64,000 bases of DNA from Ziziphus jujuba (Eukaryota; Streptophyta; Magnoliopsida; Rosales; Rhamnaceae), in assembly GCF_031755915.1 (NCBI RefSeq), contig NC_083387.1:4430501-4494500 (forward strand), read 5' to 3'. Every line of letters starts with the position of its first letter. Position 1 is the first letter of the stretch. Positions 11,472 through 24,606 of the stretch are shown piece after piece. The notes beneath the pieces were generated by a model. It searched no databases, was not told the DNA's origin, and was given only the letters and a program-made list of their open reading frames with translations. The translations under genes were made by a program, and so were the position numbers.

Positions 11472-14400
11472 TTACAGATGAATTTCTGGTCCAGTTTGCT
11501 CTTCTTTAGACAGTTCCTCAAGCTTTTTGACAACTTTTTGTGCCACATCAATGTACGCTTTAGAGACTACAGAATCAGGTGTTGATATTACTATAGGAAC
11601 ACCTTCATCGCTACCTTCTCTAATTGCTGGCTCTATTGGTATCTGAAACATTCAAGATATTTAAACACAGAGTAAAGTATCGAACATAATGGAAAGTTCT
11701 TATATCATTTCGAGAAGCCATGACAATAGATGGAAATAATATACATACCTCACCAAGAAACTCTAAATTCATCTCATCAGCTGTTTTACGGGTTCCTTCT
11801 TTCCCAAAAATGAATGCAGGCTCACCACAATGTGGACACTTGAACCAGCTCATGTTCTCTATTACTCCCAATATCTGTAAGGCAATCATAGTTAAATATA
11901 AAAGATTATTCATAGCAGCTAGTAAATCCATTCAATTCAAGCGTGAAATTTTCAGACTGATGGGAAGCATATGCAGATGAGACATTTAGGCATTTTCGTG
12001 CTGTCAATTCCAGCATTTCTGTCATAGACATAGAGCTGCACCATGAATAGGGGCATGATAAAGAACTAGATCAAGCTCATTTTCATTGCAGAAGTACACT
12101 GAAGAGAAGGCATTTGTAAAATGATGTGAACAGGAATAAACATACAGGAACTTCAACTTTAGAGAACATATTAATTCCTCTACGAGCATCCATTAAAGCA
12201 ACATCTTGAGGCGTTGAAACAATCACTGCACCTGCCAGTGAGGCACCAATGGTTGTTAGCAACTGTAGAAAATAGTATAGTTATACTGTAAATTAAATAA
12301 AGGATAGAGATTAGGGAAGGGGGCCTTAATATTTGAATGAAACAATTAACTAAGAAAAATGAAAAAAACAACCATTAACAATCTCTAACTTTACCCTTGT
12401 AAATTAGAAATGAATGTGCTACAACAAAGAGCAATTTTCCATCTCTATCTAAACTTCGAACATGCCTATTATAGTTTGCAACTTTCATGGACATGGCATA
12501 GGCTGTGACACAGAGCATTATTGCCAAAGAAATAGCAGAAAAACCTGATAATTGCAGCCTCTGTGAAACAGTTATCTGAGTATCACCAGTGCCGGGGGGC
12601 ATATCCACAACAAGAATATCAAGAGTTCCCCACTCAACTCCCCTTGTCATTTTCTCAAGTGCACTCGACACCTGATAAATTAAGATGAAAACAAGTTATT
12701 TTACAGAAAGTGAAGAAAACACACTAATCTTGCTACAAGAAATCACGAAGACACAGACAATGTACTGACACTGAGAGACCTACTGATAAATTCCTGTATT
12801 GTTTAACATCTAAACAACAAGAGGAGAAGTTTTGGATTATTTGATATCAAACAATGCTTGTATGGGCATATAAGCTAATTCACAAGCATTGTTTGATAGC
12901 ATAAACATCTGGATCATAAAACTTCAACCAACAAAGAAAATAGATAAGTTAAAATTCAAATGATGAGGATATACCATAGGACCTCTCCAGACAAGTGGTG
13001 CATCCTTATCCACTAGAAGTCCTATCGACATACACTTGACTCCGTAGCTCTCAATTGGAACCATTTTCTTATCTGCAAGAGAAAAATATTAGAACACATT
13101 ATATCCAAACTACCATGAATTTATGTATAATATAGCGCAGAATGATACCCACTTAAGCTAGAGGGATAAAACGAAGTAAGTTAACCGAAAAGTGAATGAT
13201 CAAAAAAAAATAATAGCCCAACAGATAAATTTTCTCTTATTTGCAGTGGAAATTTGCTTAATGGACGTTAAAGCGTTGGAAATACAATCAGAAGTGCAAT
13301 AGAAAATACAGAACATCTATCTTCCTATGGTTTGGGGAGGGAAGAGAAATTGTAACTGTAATATTATAGTTCCGTGTGTGTGTAGACAGAGAGAGAGAGT
13401 AAACAAGCAATAAAGAAAAATGAAAAAAAAAAAAAATGCTAATTTTAGGCCTCTATCACTTGTGAGTGCAGGATTATGTTTTCCATCTTCCACAAATTGA
13501 AGAATACTGACTGGCTAGAAAAAGTGGTAAAAAATGCTTGAAATTTCAAAGTGAAAAGTATTCAGACACTCCGGTAGAAAATTATTCGGAAGTAACTCGA
13601 TCAACCACTTAGTAGATTTCAAATCAGTTCTATTACACTAATGTCTTTGTTAGGCAGCATACATTTAGAACGAAACTGAAAATTGATCTGATTATTTCTT
13701 GAGCACATACGGATGAACTTAAGAGAAAAAAGAAATACCTCCAGTCACTTCTGGCTTTCTATCAAGCTTCATCATGATAGGAACATTTGGCCCATATACA
13801 TCAGCATCAAGCAAGCCAACCTTCAGTCGGCACTTGCTAGCAAGTGCAGCAGCCAAATTAACTGCACTACCACTATTACGCATAAGTCAAATCGAAATGG
13901 TAGAATCACGAAGCAAATGTTAATAGGAGCGTCAACACGTAAGAGTGATAAGGGCTAGGATTTTAGATGATAAACACAATACCACTTTGACAATATGAAA
14001 TTGGTCTATCCCTTAGATTAACGAAAAATCATATAGATTCCAATTTCAACTTCAGCACAAGACAATAAACCAGAGATATCAAAATCATGAACCAAATATT
14101 GCTTCGGGAACTAAATAGTCACCAACTCACCAAAAATGCCAAAGACTACTCACATATAAAGACCCAAATACATATGAATTTAGCACGACCCACAGAGCCA
14201 AAAGCCTAAAAGAACACGAAAATAAAGTCCTATATCATTATCAAAGCCAAAAAACAAGAACCATATCGTTCAAATTGACTGAAATTCAGAAGAGGTTTGG
14301 GAAGCCATGCAGAAATTAGAAATACATACCAGCGGTGGTGGTTTTGCCGACACCACCTTTAGCAGAAGCAACAGCAATAGCATGCTTAATTCCGGCAATC

Positions 14401-14585
14401 TTAAGCTCTTTGGTTCTCGTCCCATCATATCCCCTGACACCTCCGAGCCTCTAAATATGCATTGAAACCACACGCAAAATCATTTCTTTCCAGAGAATAA
14501 AGGGCAATGGAATGGGGGTTGGAGGGATGGAGCTAAGGCAAACGAGCAGAGAACTTACAGTGAATGACCTCAACAGCCCCTTCAT
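11472..14585 (-). CDS. INDH: iron-sulfur protein NUBPL/INDH (Mrp/Nbp35 P-loop ATPase), 8 coding exons
   Basis: Exons on the minus strand are 14585-14559, 14450-14330, 13861-13739, 13072-12975, 12671-12545, 12231-12146, 11874-11749 and 11642-11472. All borders are GT..AG and phases agree, giving 292 residues. The family carries 4Fe-4S clusters for assembly of mitochondrial respiratory complex I. Visible motifs are a short basic, mitochondrial-type N-terminus, the deviant Walker A KGGVGKTT (40-47), [12 protein letters not shown], the family signature DMPPGTGD (146-153) and the cluster-binding CPHC (Cys207 and Cys210) in [14 protein letters not shown]. The C-terminus holds REGSDEGVP. The length fits the family although the presequence is short. 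The first coding exon is only 27 nt. The gene is head-to-head with a U1 snRNA gene, with the start codons/cap site 247 bp apart. Confidence 0.92.
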
Positions 14586-14755
14586 CAATCCGAAGAACAC
14601 ACAAAAAGAACAAAACCCACTAAGAAGTAGAATTGTTTTCAGCGTTTATGTGAACTTTGAGGGAACCAAAAAAAAAAAAAAAAAAGAAAAATAAAAAACA
14701 GAGAATTTTACGAAGTTGGAAGTTGTATAGTGTGGTAGTGTTGGGTGTTAGTCGG
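14586..14755. promoter_or_regulatory. shared 5' region between INDH (-) and U1 snRNA (+)
   Basis: Only 170 bp separate the INDH start codon from the U1 upstream element. The stretch has an A-rich run (14669-14690). It must hold the INDH 5' UTR and at least part of its promoter, so the two genes probably share a divergent control region (inference). Confidence 0.5.
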
Positions 14756-14767
14756 AGTCCCACATCG
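14756..14767 (+). promoter_or_regulatory. snRNA upstream sequence element (USE)
   Basis: The site agtcccacatcg matches the plant snRNA USE consensus RTCCCACATCG exactly. It lies about 65-76 nt before the U1 start. Confidence 0.9.
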
Positions 14768-14799
14768 AAAGTGGAGTAAGTGACAAGATGCAGGTTGTG

Positions 14800-14807
14800 T
14801 AGAAATA
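14800..14807 (+). promoter_or_regulatory. TATA-like box of the U1 gene
   Basis: The word tagaaata lies 25-32 nt before the U1 start. The gap from the USE is 32 bp. In plants a gap of about 33 bp marks RNA polymerase II snRNA genes and about 23 bp marks polymerase III genes, so this spacing predicts polymerase II. Confidence 0.65.
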
Positions 14808-14831
14808 CCAGAGCACTAGCACGGTGGCAAC

Positions 14832-14992
14832 ATACTTACCTGGACGGGGTCGATGGGCGATCCATAAGGCCCATGGCCTGGGTTGGTGACCTCCATTGCA
14901 CTCTGGAGGGGTGCCCGCCTATGGTCTCCCCAAAGTGGGAGAGCCAACGTCATAATTTGTGCCAGTGGGGGCCTGCGTTCGCGCGGCTCCTG
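14832..14992 (+). ncRNA. U1: U1 spliceosomal snRNA
   Basis: The 161-nt sequence starts with atacttacctg, whose acttacct pairs with 5' splice sites. It keeps the plant U1 order: gggacggggtc-type stem I, ggcccatggcct, the tgacctccattgcac segment of stem II, ctccccaaagtgggag of stem III, the Sm-site word ataatttgt and the terminal GC-rich stem around gcgttcgcgc. A USE and TATA-like box at the right distances support transcription. The loop I word gatccataagg and the gtgcc after the Sm site differ from the usual plant sequence, and the downstream actaaat only loosely resembles the 3' box AGTNNAA. It may be a variant U1 or an early pseudogene. ORFs on either strand here are by-products. Confidence 0.88.
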
Positions 14993-15105
14993 CCCAAATT
15001 ACTAAATCCAAGATTTTATTGAATCTAGCCCAATTGCGGGCCGGAGAGTAATAAAGTACGACACTAAAGCGAATCGAGCCCAACAACAATAAAAAAATAA
15101 TATGC

Positions 15106-15242
15106 ATAAGAAAAGGAAGACTTTGACTTAAAAGTTTTAAGAGGATCTCCTCATTGGTGCTCTGGCTTTTATGTTAAATAAGAAAAGGAAGACTTTGACT
15201 TAAAAGTTTTAAGGGGATCTCCTCATTGGTGCTCTGGCTTTT
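15106..15242. repeat. 72-bp tandem duplication upstream of the myosin-binding gene
   Basis: Copies begin at 15106 and 15178. Both read ataagaaaaggaagacttt, then ttaaaagttttaag, then ggatctcctcattggtgc, with one base difference seen (gaggatc/ggggatc). It lies just before the likely transcription start of the next gene. Confidence 0.85.
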
Positions 15243-16418
15243 TAATTGAGAACCAAACAAATCAGACGGTTGGTTTCAACGGTCAGTCATTTTCCCATAT
15301 AGGCGCTTTCTCGTAATTTTGCTTTCTTTTTTTCTTTCTTCTTTTTACATTTTTGTTTTTTATCCTCAACTGGTTTCTTCAATTTTTTCTTTTTGATCTT
15401 TTTTTCTATTCCGAATTGCCTTTGCCTCTTTGCTTCTTCTGATTCTCCTTCAGGCTTCGGACCAGGTAGGTACATTTCCCCATATTTTTATATAATCAAA
15501 TAAGAATTTATCAAAGTTGTTACAATTCATCGGAAATATACAGAAGTGATCGAACTTGTTGGCTGGATTTGATATTGAAATTGCAACATGCATTGCGCTT
15601 AAGATTTTTCCATATTCAGTCCTACTCGTTCAGTTTCAGTTTATTATTCTTCTGTAAAAGAATTTTGGAGAAATTTGATGGGAAATTTTTTTTTTCCCCC
15701 CATATATTTGCGAATTACAATTTCCTAACGGATGGGTTTCCTTCTTTTGTATATGAATCGCTCAGAATATGCATTTATTTTAATTGAATTTGAGGTTTGG
15801 TTTTCGCACATTAATAAGTTAGGTACTTATAGGTTGGTTTTATTTAAAATTATTCGTTGTTAGTTGATTGAGGCATTATATCGCGCAGTTGGATGGTTAG
15901 AATTTATTGTGTGGTATTGTTTTAGGGTTGTTCTGTTACCTGTTTCTATCGTGATAATGCACAATTAATTTGGGTCTGCTTTAAATTTAATACATTCCGA
16001 AAACTGGGTTTTATCCCATGACCTCATATTTTGTGGATCTTTAAAAATTTTATTCAAATGCTCATCAAGTACTTAGTTTATTATTATTTGTTATGTACCT
16101 TTTGTTGCAGGAAGTGTTTCACGTTATTTTAGTTTGTCTTTGCAATTTCTGTTGAATCTAGCAGCAAGCCTGTACTTTTTTCGTTAACGAATTTTCGGTT
16201 AATAATATGCTTATAGCTTGCTTAATGGTGCTACTCTAGATTCTTTTAGCCAATTGTGTGTTCCTAAAATGCTTAATCTGTGTCTTTTAGTTTCTTGAAA
16301 ATGGTACTCTCCACTTTGCGTCGGGAAGACTGGAACTTGTACTGCTTTGTTCAATCAAAGCTTTCCTGGAATTGTGCAACTTGGATCCTCATGATCTGCT
16401 AGTCAATGTTTTCTGGAG
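15243..16418 (+). promoter_or_regulatory. promoter, 5' UTR and leader intron of the myosin-binding gene
   Basis: A pyrimidine-rich leader (about 15300-15465) ends at a good donor, gaccag|gtaggt (cut after 15464 or so). The T-rich stretch that follows looks intronic, with an acceptor candidate ttgttgcag|gaag at about 16110. This predicts a leader intron of roughly 650 bp; the exact borders are inference. Short ORFs inside are not protein-like. Confidence 0.5.
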
Positions 16419-19207
<2,789 letters not shown>

Positions 19208-20230
19208 TTTCACATCCACTGACATGGTAAGGCATTTTATGTTTAACTGGTAATTTCTTTTGAGCCATGTTGACAAGTCATTGAAGTAACCTACAAATTA
19301 GCATCTTGATTAGCAAAAACAGTTTATGCTAGTATTTGTCTGTTTGGTGTATTAAGCCTGCACTTTCATTTATTTTTGTTTCTCAGATGTATAGGGGAAT
19401 CAGAAGGCAGAAGCTAGACATACCAATTCAAGTTTATAATCAGTCGACGTTTGGACCCAGCATTTGAAGAACACATGAACTTGCATTCCTCAAGTTCCCC
19501 TACCAATCATGAAACTTCAGGCATACAATTCCATGTATGGGTCACTTAAAATTCTGGATCTAAGAAGATGATATACATACTAGGAGATAGAGTCATAAAC
19601 TTAGAAATAAGATGTTCAATTTTTCTTTCATCTACGGGTTTTCAATTTTCACTTTGTTTTGTTAGATTAAAGAGATAGTGAGGTTAAGTTTCAATTTCAT
19701 GGATGGGAATGTGAATCGGGTATCTTTTTTGGTTCATATTTCTTGCTCTCAAAATTTGGCTCAAAAAAGCCAAACCTCTTCGATGTGAAAAGAAAATTCT
19801 GATTTTGATATTTGTAGCGATTGCCAATATTCCATAATATTTCCCAATACAGTGAAGCAAATTGATTTGTAACAAAATGTTTCTTGCATCCCTTGTAACA
19901 CATGTTCTAACATGTTTTAGTTTCTTTGATTGAAAATGGCTATTGTTTGTTTGCTTTTGCAGTAATGTGTGCATTGCATAGAATATTTTTATTCCGTTTT
20001 ACGATTCGTGTGAATTTTTAAAGTCTTCTAGTTTTCAGACAGCATGGATGAACATATTAACCTGGTCTTTTATCCCTAAGAAATTACACCTCTATTTGAC
20101 AAGTAATTATACGTCATGATTTAATATATATATATATATATATACATATATGTATACATATGTATGTATATATTCCATAACCCTTCGCCGCATCTTCTCA
20201 CATTATATATAACTACGCATGAGCCAAATG
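19208..20230 (+). other. 3' UTR and downstream spacer of the myosin-binding gene; duplicated in units 2 and 3
   Basis: A possible 3' UTR intron runs from gacatg|gtaagg (19227) to ttctcag|atg (19386). The rest is non-coding. Sequence from 19180 on is repeated at 36409 onward, and from about 19600 on at 43565 onward, with insertions and deletions, so this is the left end of the segmental duplication. Confidence 0.7.
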
Positions 20231-22707
20231 CTTTGCACGTGATCATGATATAATAGGGTTAATGTTTAAAGTCGCATTTTTTCCCCACGAGGTGTATGAT
20301 AAAGAATAATGGATATAGGTGAAAATATTTTGTCATACAAAATTTTGTGTTTACATAGCCAAATTTTTTATTTCCACCTGAGATGATAAATTTTTAAGTA
20401 AAATATCAATTTTAAAAAATAAATAAAATCAATTCCATAACTTTTGATTTTTTTAAAATAAAAGGATAAATTTGTTTTATCGACAATATAAAAATAGATT
20501 TCTCAAGTTCAAATATTTGTTTTTCACATATTTCAATTTAGAAAATAAACTTATTTTAAAATTTTACAGTAAATATTGGGGAAAAAAAACAGTTTTATTA
20601 AAAAATCTTAATATCATAACATCCTTCAATTTTATAAAAAGAATTAATTTATTACAACAACAGATTTTTCGATGTAAATTTATTTTATTTTCTGTACGCT
20701 ATAAAATATAAGCAAAATACACATGAACTTATATTATGAAAAAAAAAATACATATTAATTTAAACATCCAATACACAATTCCATAATCAACTTTACTATT
20801 TTCTTTCACAAATAAATTAATTATTAAACTTGAGATTTTCTAATAATTTGAGAAAATTCATCGTATGGAGACAGATGAAACTTATATCTATAGAATGAAG
20901 TGTTTTGGGATGACCTATACTAGTAGATGAGTTAGCAACTTCACATAATTTAATTTCTAAATGAAGTTTTAGACCACTAAAACAACATTATACTGCTTTT
21001 GTTTTTCGGTCAAGAACATTTTACTTTCCTACCAAACCAAAAAACAAACAAGGCACCTCCTCATGATTTGCAAAGCTATACAGATTTTTGAAATCTAATT
21101 AACACTTGTAGTATTAACAATAATAATTTATTTAACTTAAAAAAATGCAAGGATCTTTCATATAAGGGTCAAAAAAAATCAAGAGCATATTTTACAATAC
21201 CAAGCAGATCTTTTTTTTTTTCTTTTTTTTTGGTTATTAATACCAAACAACATTTATGCTTACTTAATACACAGCACTAAGAGGGAAAAAATAATAATAA
21301 TAATAAAATAACAATAAAACAGAAAAAGAGGAAGAAGAAATTATATGGGGAAAAAAAAAGATATATAATAACAAACGGTGAATGAACTTCTCACAACAGT
21401 AGTAACACAATTTCAAACGTGTTTCATACTTAAATAAAAATATAAACACAAAGCATAACCAATGGAGTACTTGCCTAGACTTCAGCCAAAAAAAAAAAAA
21501 AAAAAAAGCAAATGGAGTACTTGCCTAGCTGTCTTGTCTAGCTTAATTCTCCAATCAGCAACCGAAAAAAAAATAAAAAATGGAGTACTTGCCTAGCTGT
21601 CTTGTCTAGCTTAATTCTCCAATAGCGTCTGGGCAAATTTAGCAGGCATCCCCTTTGCTCTGTAATAAAAAATACAACATACGACTAACCATTTTTTTTT
21701 TTTTTTTTGTTTCTAAAGGAAAAAAATGTCTAATAGTATTATAAATATGATATCATAATTTTATATGATGCGGTATTGGATCATTCGAAATAATAACAAA
21801 ATTTATTAAAATTTAAATTTAAATTTTTAAATTTATAGATATTAAAATTGAATAATTTTTTTTTTCCTGTTATGTTATCATTTTCGATAGTCAATAGAAA
21901 ACTAACAATGATTTACATAAATGATTAGAAGTTTATATTATTATTTTTTTATAAAAAAAATTGTTATTCCTAAAATCTAAATTAAAAGATTTTCGAAATT
22001 AGATTTATACGATAGTTTTCAAAAATAGTTAAACTCTTTCTTTTAGATCTAATAAAAATGGTTTGTCACAAAAAATCAGGATCATACAAATTAATATTAA
22101 AAATAGGTTTCAAACAAGAACAAAAAAAAAAAAAAATGGAGGGAAAATCAAAAACTTCAACAGAAAAATATACCTGTTTGGTACCTTTAATTGAAGAAGT
22201 TGTAGAGATTCATCTTGCTTGATTTTTAAAGCTCCATGATTGATGCAAAAACCAATGGTCATCATCTTTTTCATAGCATTTGGAAGTGACTTTTGGTTGT
22301 CCTATTTCGGCAACTCAAACCCCATTTCAACAACTACGATTATCACAAAATCAAAATGCTTAAAAAAAATGCACCAGTCTATCAAACAAATAAATAAATA
22401 AAATTACACTTCTCAATACCATTTAGGAATGCGACTATCATCGCCATGCTCCTTACACGGAAGTTCACAAAATCAATCCAAGTTCTCATATTCGCATCCT
22501 TGCTGTTTCTGAATGTTTTAATTGCTCTGGGTCACTGCAAAATCAACCTCCGAATGATTTAAACCTCATAATAATTCTATTTGCATTCAATGTACATTTT
22601 TTATTTTATTTTGAAACAAAAAAAAAAAGAAAAAGAAAGAAAAAAAAAAAAAGCACCAACCTCGGAATAACAACAATTCCTAGTGTCTCTTGTCTCTTCC
22701 CCAACAG

Positions 22708-22738
<31 letters not shown>

Positions 22739-23443
22739 AGAAGAAGAAAAAGAAAAGGGAAAAAAAAAAAAAGTATTCCCTGACCTTATCAATAAATTCA
22801 GAGCCCATCATCTTTTCCAAGCCAATATCAATGTGGTAATCCCATGCCCATTACACACATTTTTATTATTACACTTAAGCACAACAATCAATTTCAATAT
22901 ATGTGGGCGCGCGGGTAGAAGTTAAAACAGAGAGTAATTTCCAGAAACTAAGAAGGACTTTAAAATATATATATATATATATATATACATATATCAGACT
23001 AAACCATTGAAAGGACAGAAAAATCCCCGAAAATCAGCGCAAGTATGGTCTTCTATGACATGTCTGCTTGTCAGGAAGCCATACCCAAAAAGCAGAAGCT
23101 CAAACCATACTGCAGGAACTAAGTCCAATTCTGAGAACTCATGGTAGCAGGTACACCAATCTTAATAGAAGCCAAACCTTGTTCGGCCATCCGTTTCTAA
23201 CCCGGTCCTTTCTCTTTGCCTTGTGGCTAAAATTACCAATTTCATCCATTCGCAAAATGAAATAAACATTTAAAATGTAATTTCGTTACCCATTCTACAT
23301 TTTTTTAAACAAGAAGCATTATGTGGAACGCAAAGAAGAAACAAAGCACAAGGGAGAGAACAATATAAAGGTATTTTCCTGGGGACCAAAAGTTGGGCAA
23401 GTTTTTTAACATTCTGCCTTTTATATTATATTGTAGTTATAGA
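20231..23443. other. 3.2-kb non-coding block present only in unit 1
   Basis: Units 2 and 3 pass directly from the word cattttctcatattatata to atatcattatccag, whereas unit 1 has 3.2 kb between the matching words. Contents are AT-rich sequence, A-runs (21487-21507, 22708-22736), a GA-rich patch near 22735-22760 and a (TA)n tract near 22970. A few exon-like scraps were seen on the minus strand near 22140-22320 but no gene could be assembled. Confidence 0.5.
21461..21622. repeat. 68-bp tandem repeat, two full copies and one partial
   Basis: The words aatggagtacttgcctag and ctgtcttgtctagcttaatt occur at 21511 and again at 21579 (period 68). A shorter copy of the first word begins near 21462. Copies are separated by A-runs. 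Confidence 0.85.
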
Positions 23444-23555
23444 TATCATCACCCAATTCCAATTGTCCCACCGAGAGGCAAAACAAATTGGAGCTGGTCA
23501 ATTCAGATAACTAGATTGGTTGATAAAAGGTCAAAATCTTTTATCAACCACATAA

Positions 23556-24061
23556 TGTTAGAAATTTTATGAATCTAAATATACATAATAAATTCTATTA
23601 ATCATAAATTATTAACCTCCAAACGTAACCATTGATAAATTAAATTTTTAATCCTGCAAAATAGAAAACAATATAAAGTAGTGTCTATAGACACATTACT
23701 CTCAAACCACTCTCAGATCTCTGAAAACCCTAATATCAAAATACCGTATGGCATTCTTTGTTTGCTTGCCCTAAACCTTTTATAGTTTCTGCAAGTCACA
23801 CTTACCCATTAGTTTTTAACACACACAAAATACTAATAATTTAATAATATAATAATACTAAAAAAAATATGGATAAGTCATTAGGCTTTTAAAGAGAGTT
23901 GGTCCTCCAGTCTAATGGGCCAACTGGAGTTTTATAGAGAGTGTATGACCAAAGGCCCTACTACAAAATAATAAAATAAGCCAGTTCCATTAATGGCATA
24001 AATAGGCCCTGTAAGTGAGTAATTGATTATACCAAGTCCACAAATATTAATTTATTCAACA
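23556..24061 (-). repeat. Copia 3' LTR (in element orientation)
   Basis: It starts tgttagaaattttatg and ends ttattcaaca. It matches 30313-30817 closely throughout. Confidence 0.95.
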
Positions 24062-24072
24062 TTCTCCCACTT
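24062..24072 (-). other. Copia polypurine tract
   Basis: On the minus strand this reads aagtgggagaa directly before the 3' LTR, the usual primer for plus-strand synthesis in this group. Confidence 0.85.
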
Positions 24073-24606
24073 AGACTGCATAATCATCATCATATAAAAT
24101 CCAAACTCACTTACTATAGAATCTCCCGAACCATAATGCCATTTCATCCAACTATATAGTATACCGACAGGGCACAACAATATACTAGACTAGGAAGTAG
24201 AGATTTTCTCAGTAAATTTCCCAAAACATTATACCATTTCAACTGAGTACTTTGCATGCCACAAACTCAGTCTAGGTAGTAGAGATTTACCTAACCATGT
24301 GCAATCCCTCAACACACAAAACCATTTCATTCAAGCACATTGCGTATCGATAGGATACAACAATATACCCAAACTAGGTAGTAGGAATTCACCATGGCAC
24401 CTGTGGATCAACATACACATATACATAGATTAATAGTCTCAACAGGCCTGTAAATATAAGGAGCAATGATATATGTAATAAATCATCTCATAAATAAATA
24501 ATGATCCACATACATCAAAGTATTAAAATATTCAAAAAAATAAATAATACTCAATATGGATATTACTACAGAAAACATAACAAACTCCCACTGACCCACA
24601 GCAGTC

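Noticed and set aside
14780..15022. 80-codon plus-strand and overlapping minus-strand open frames
   Set aside because: They are by-products of the GC-rich, structured U1 snRNA gene.
22140..22330. possible minus-strand exon with MTIGFCINHGALKIK and a donor-like gtacca
   Set aside because: Only one short block with a weak donor; neighbouring sequence gave no further coding exons.
22601..22925. open frames rich in Lys/Glu or Phe/Ser on opposite strands
   Set aside because: They derive from A-runs and GA repeats around 22620-22770.
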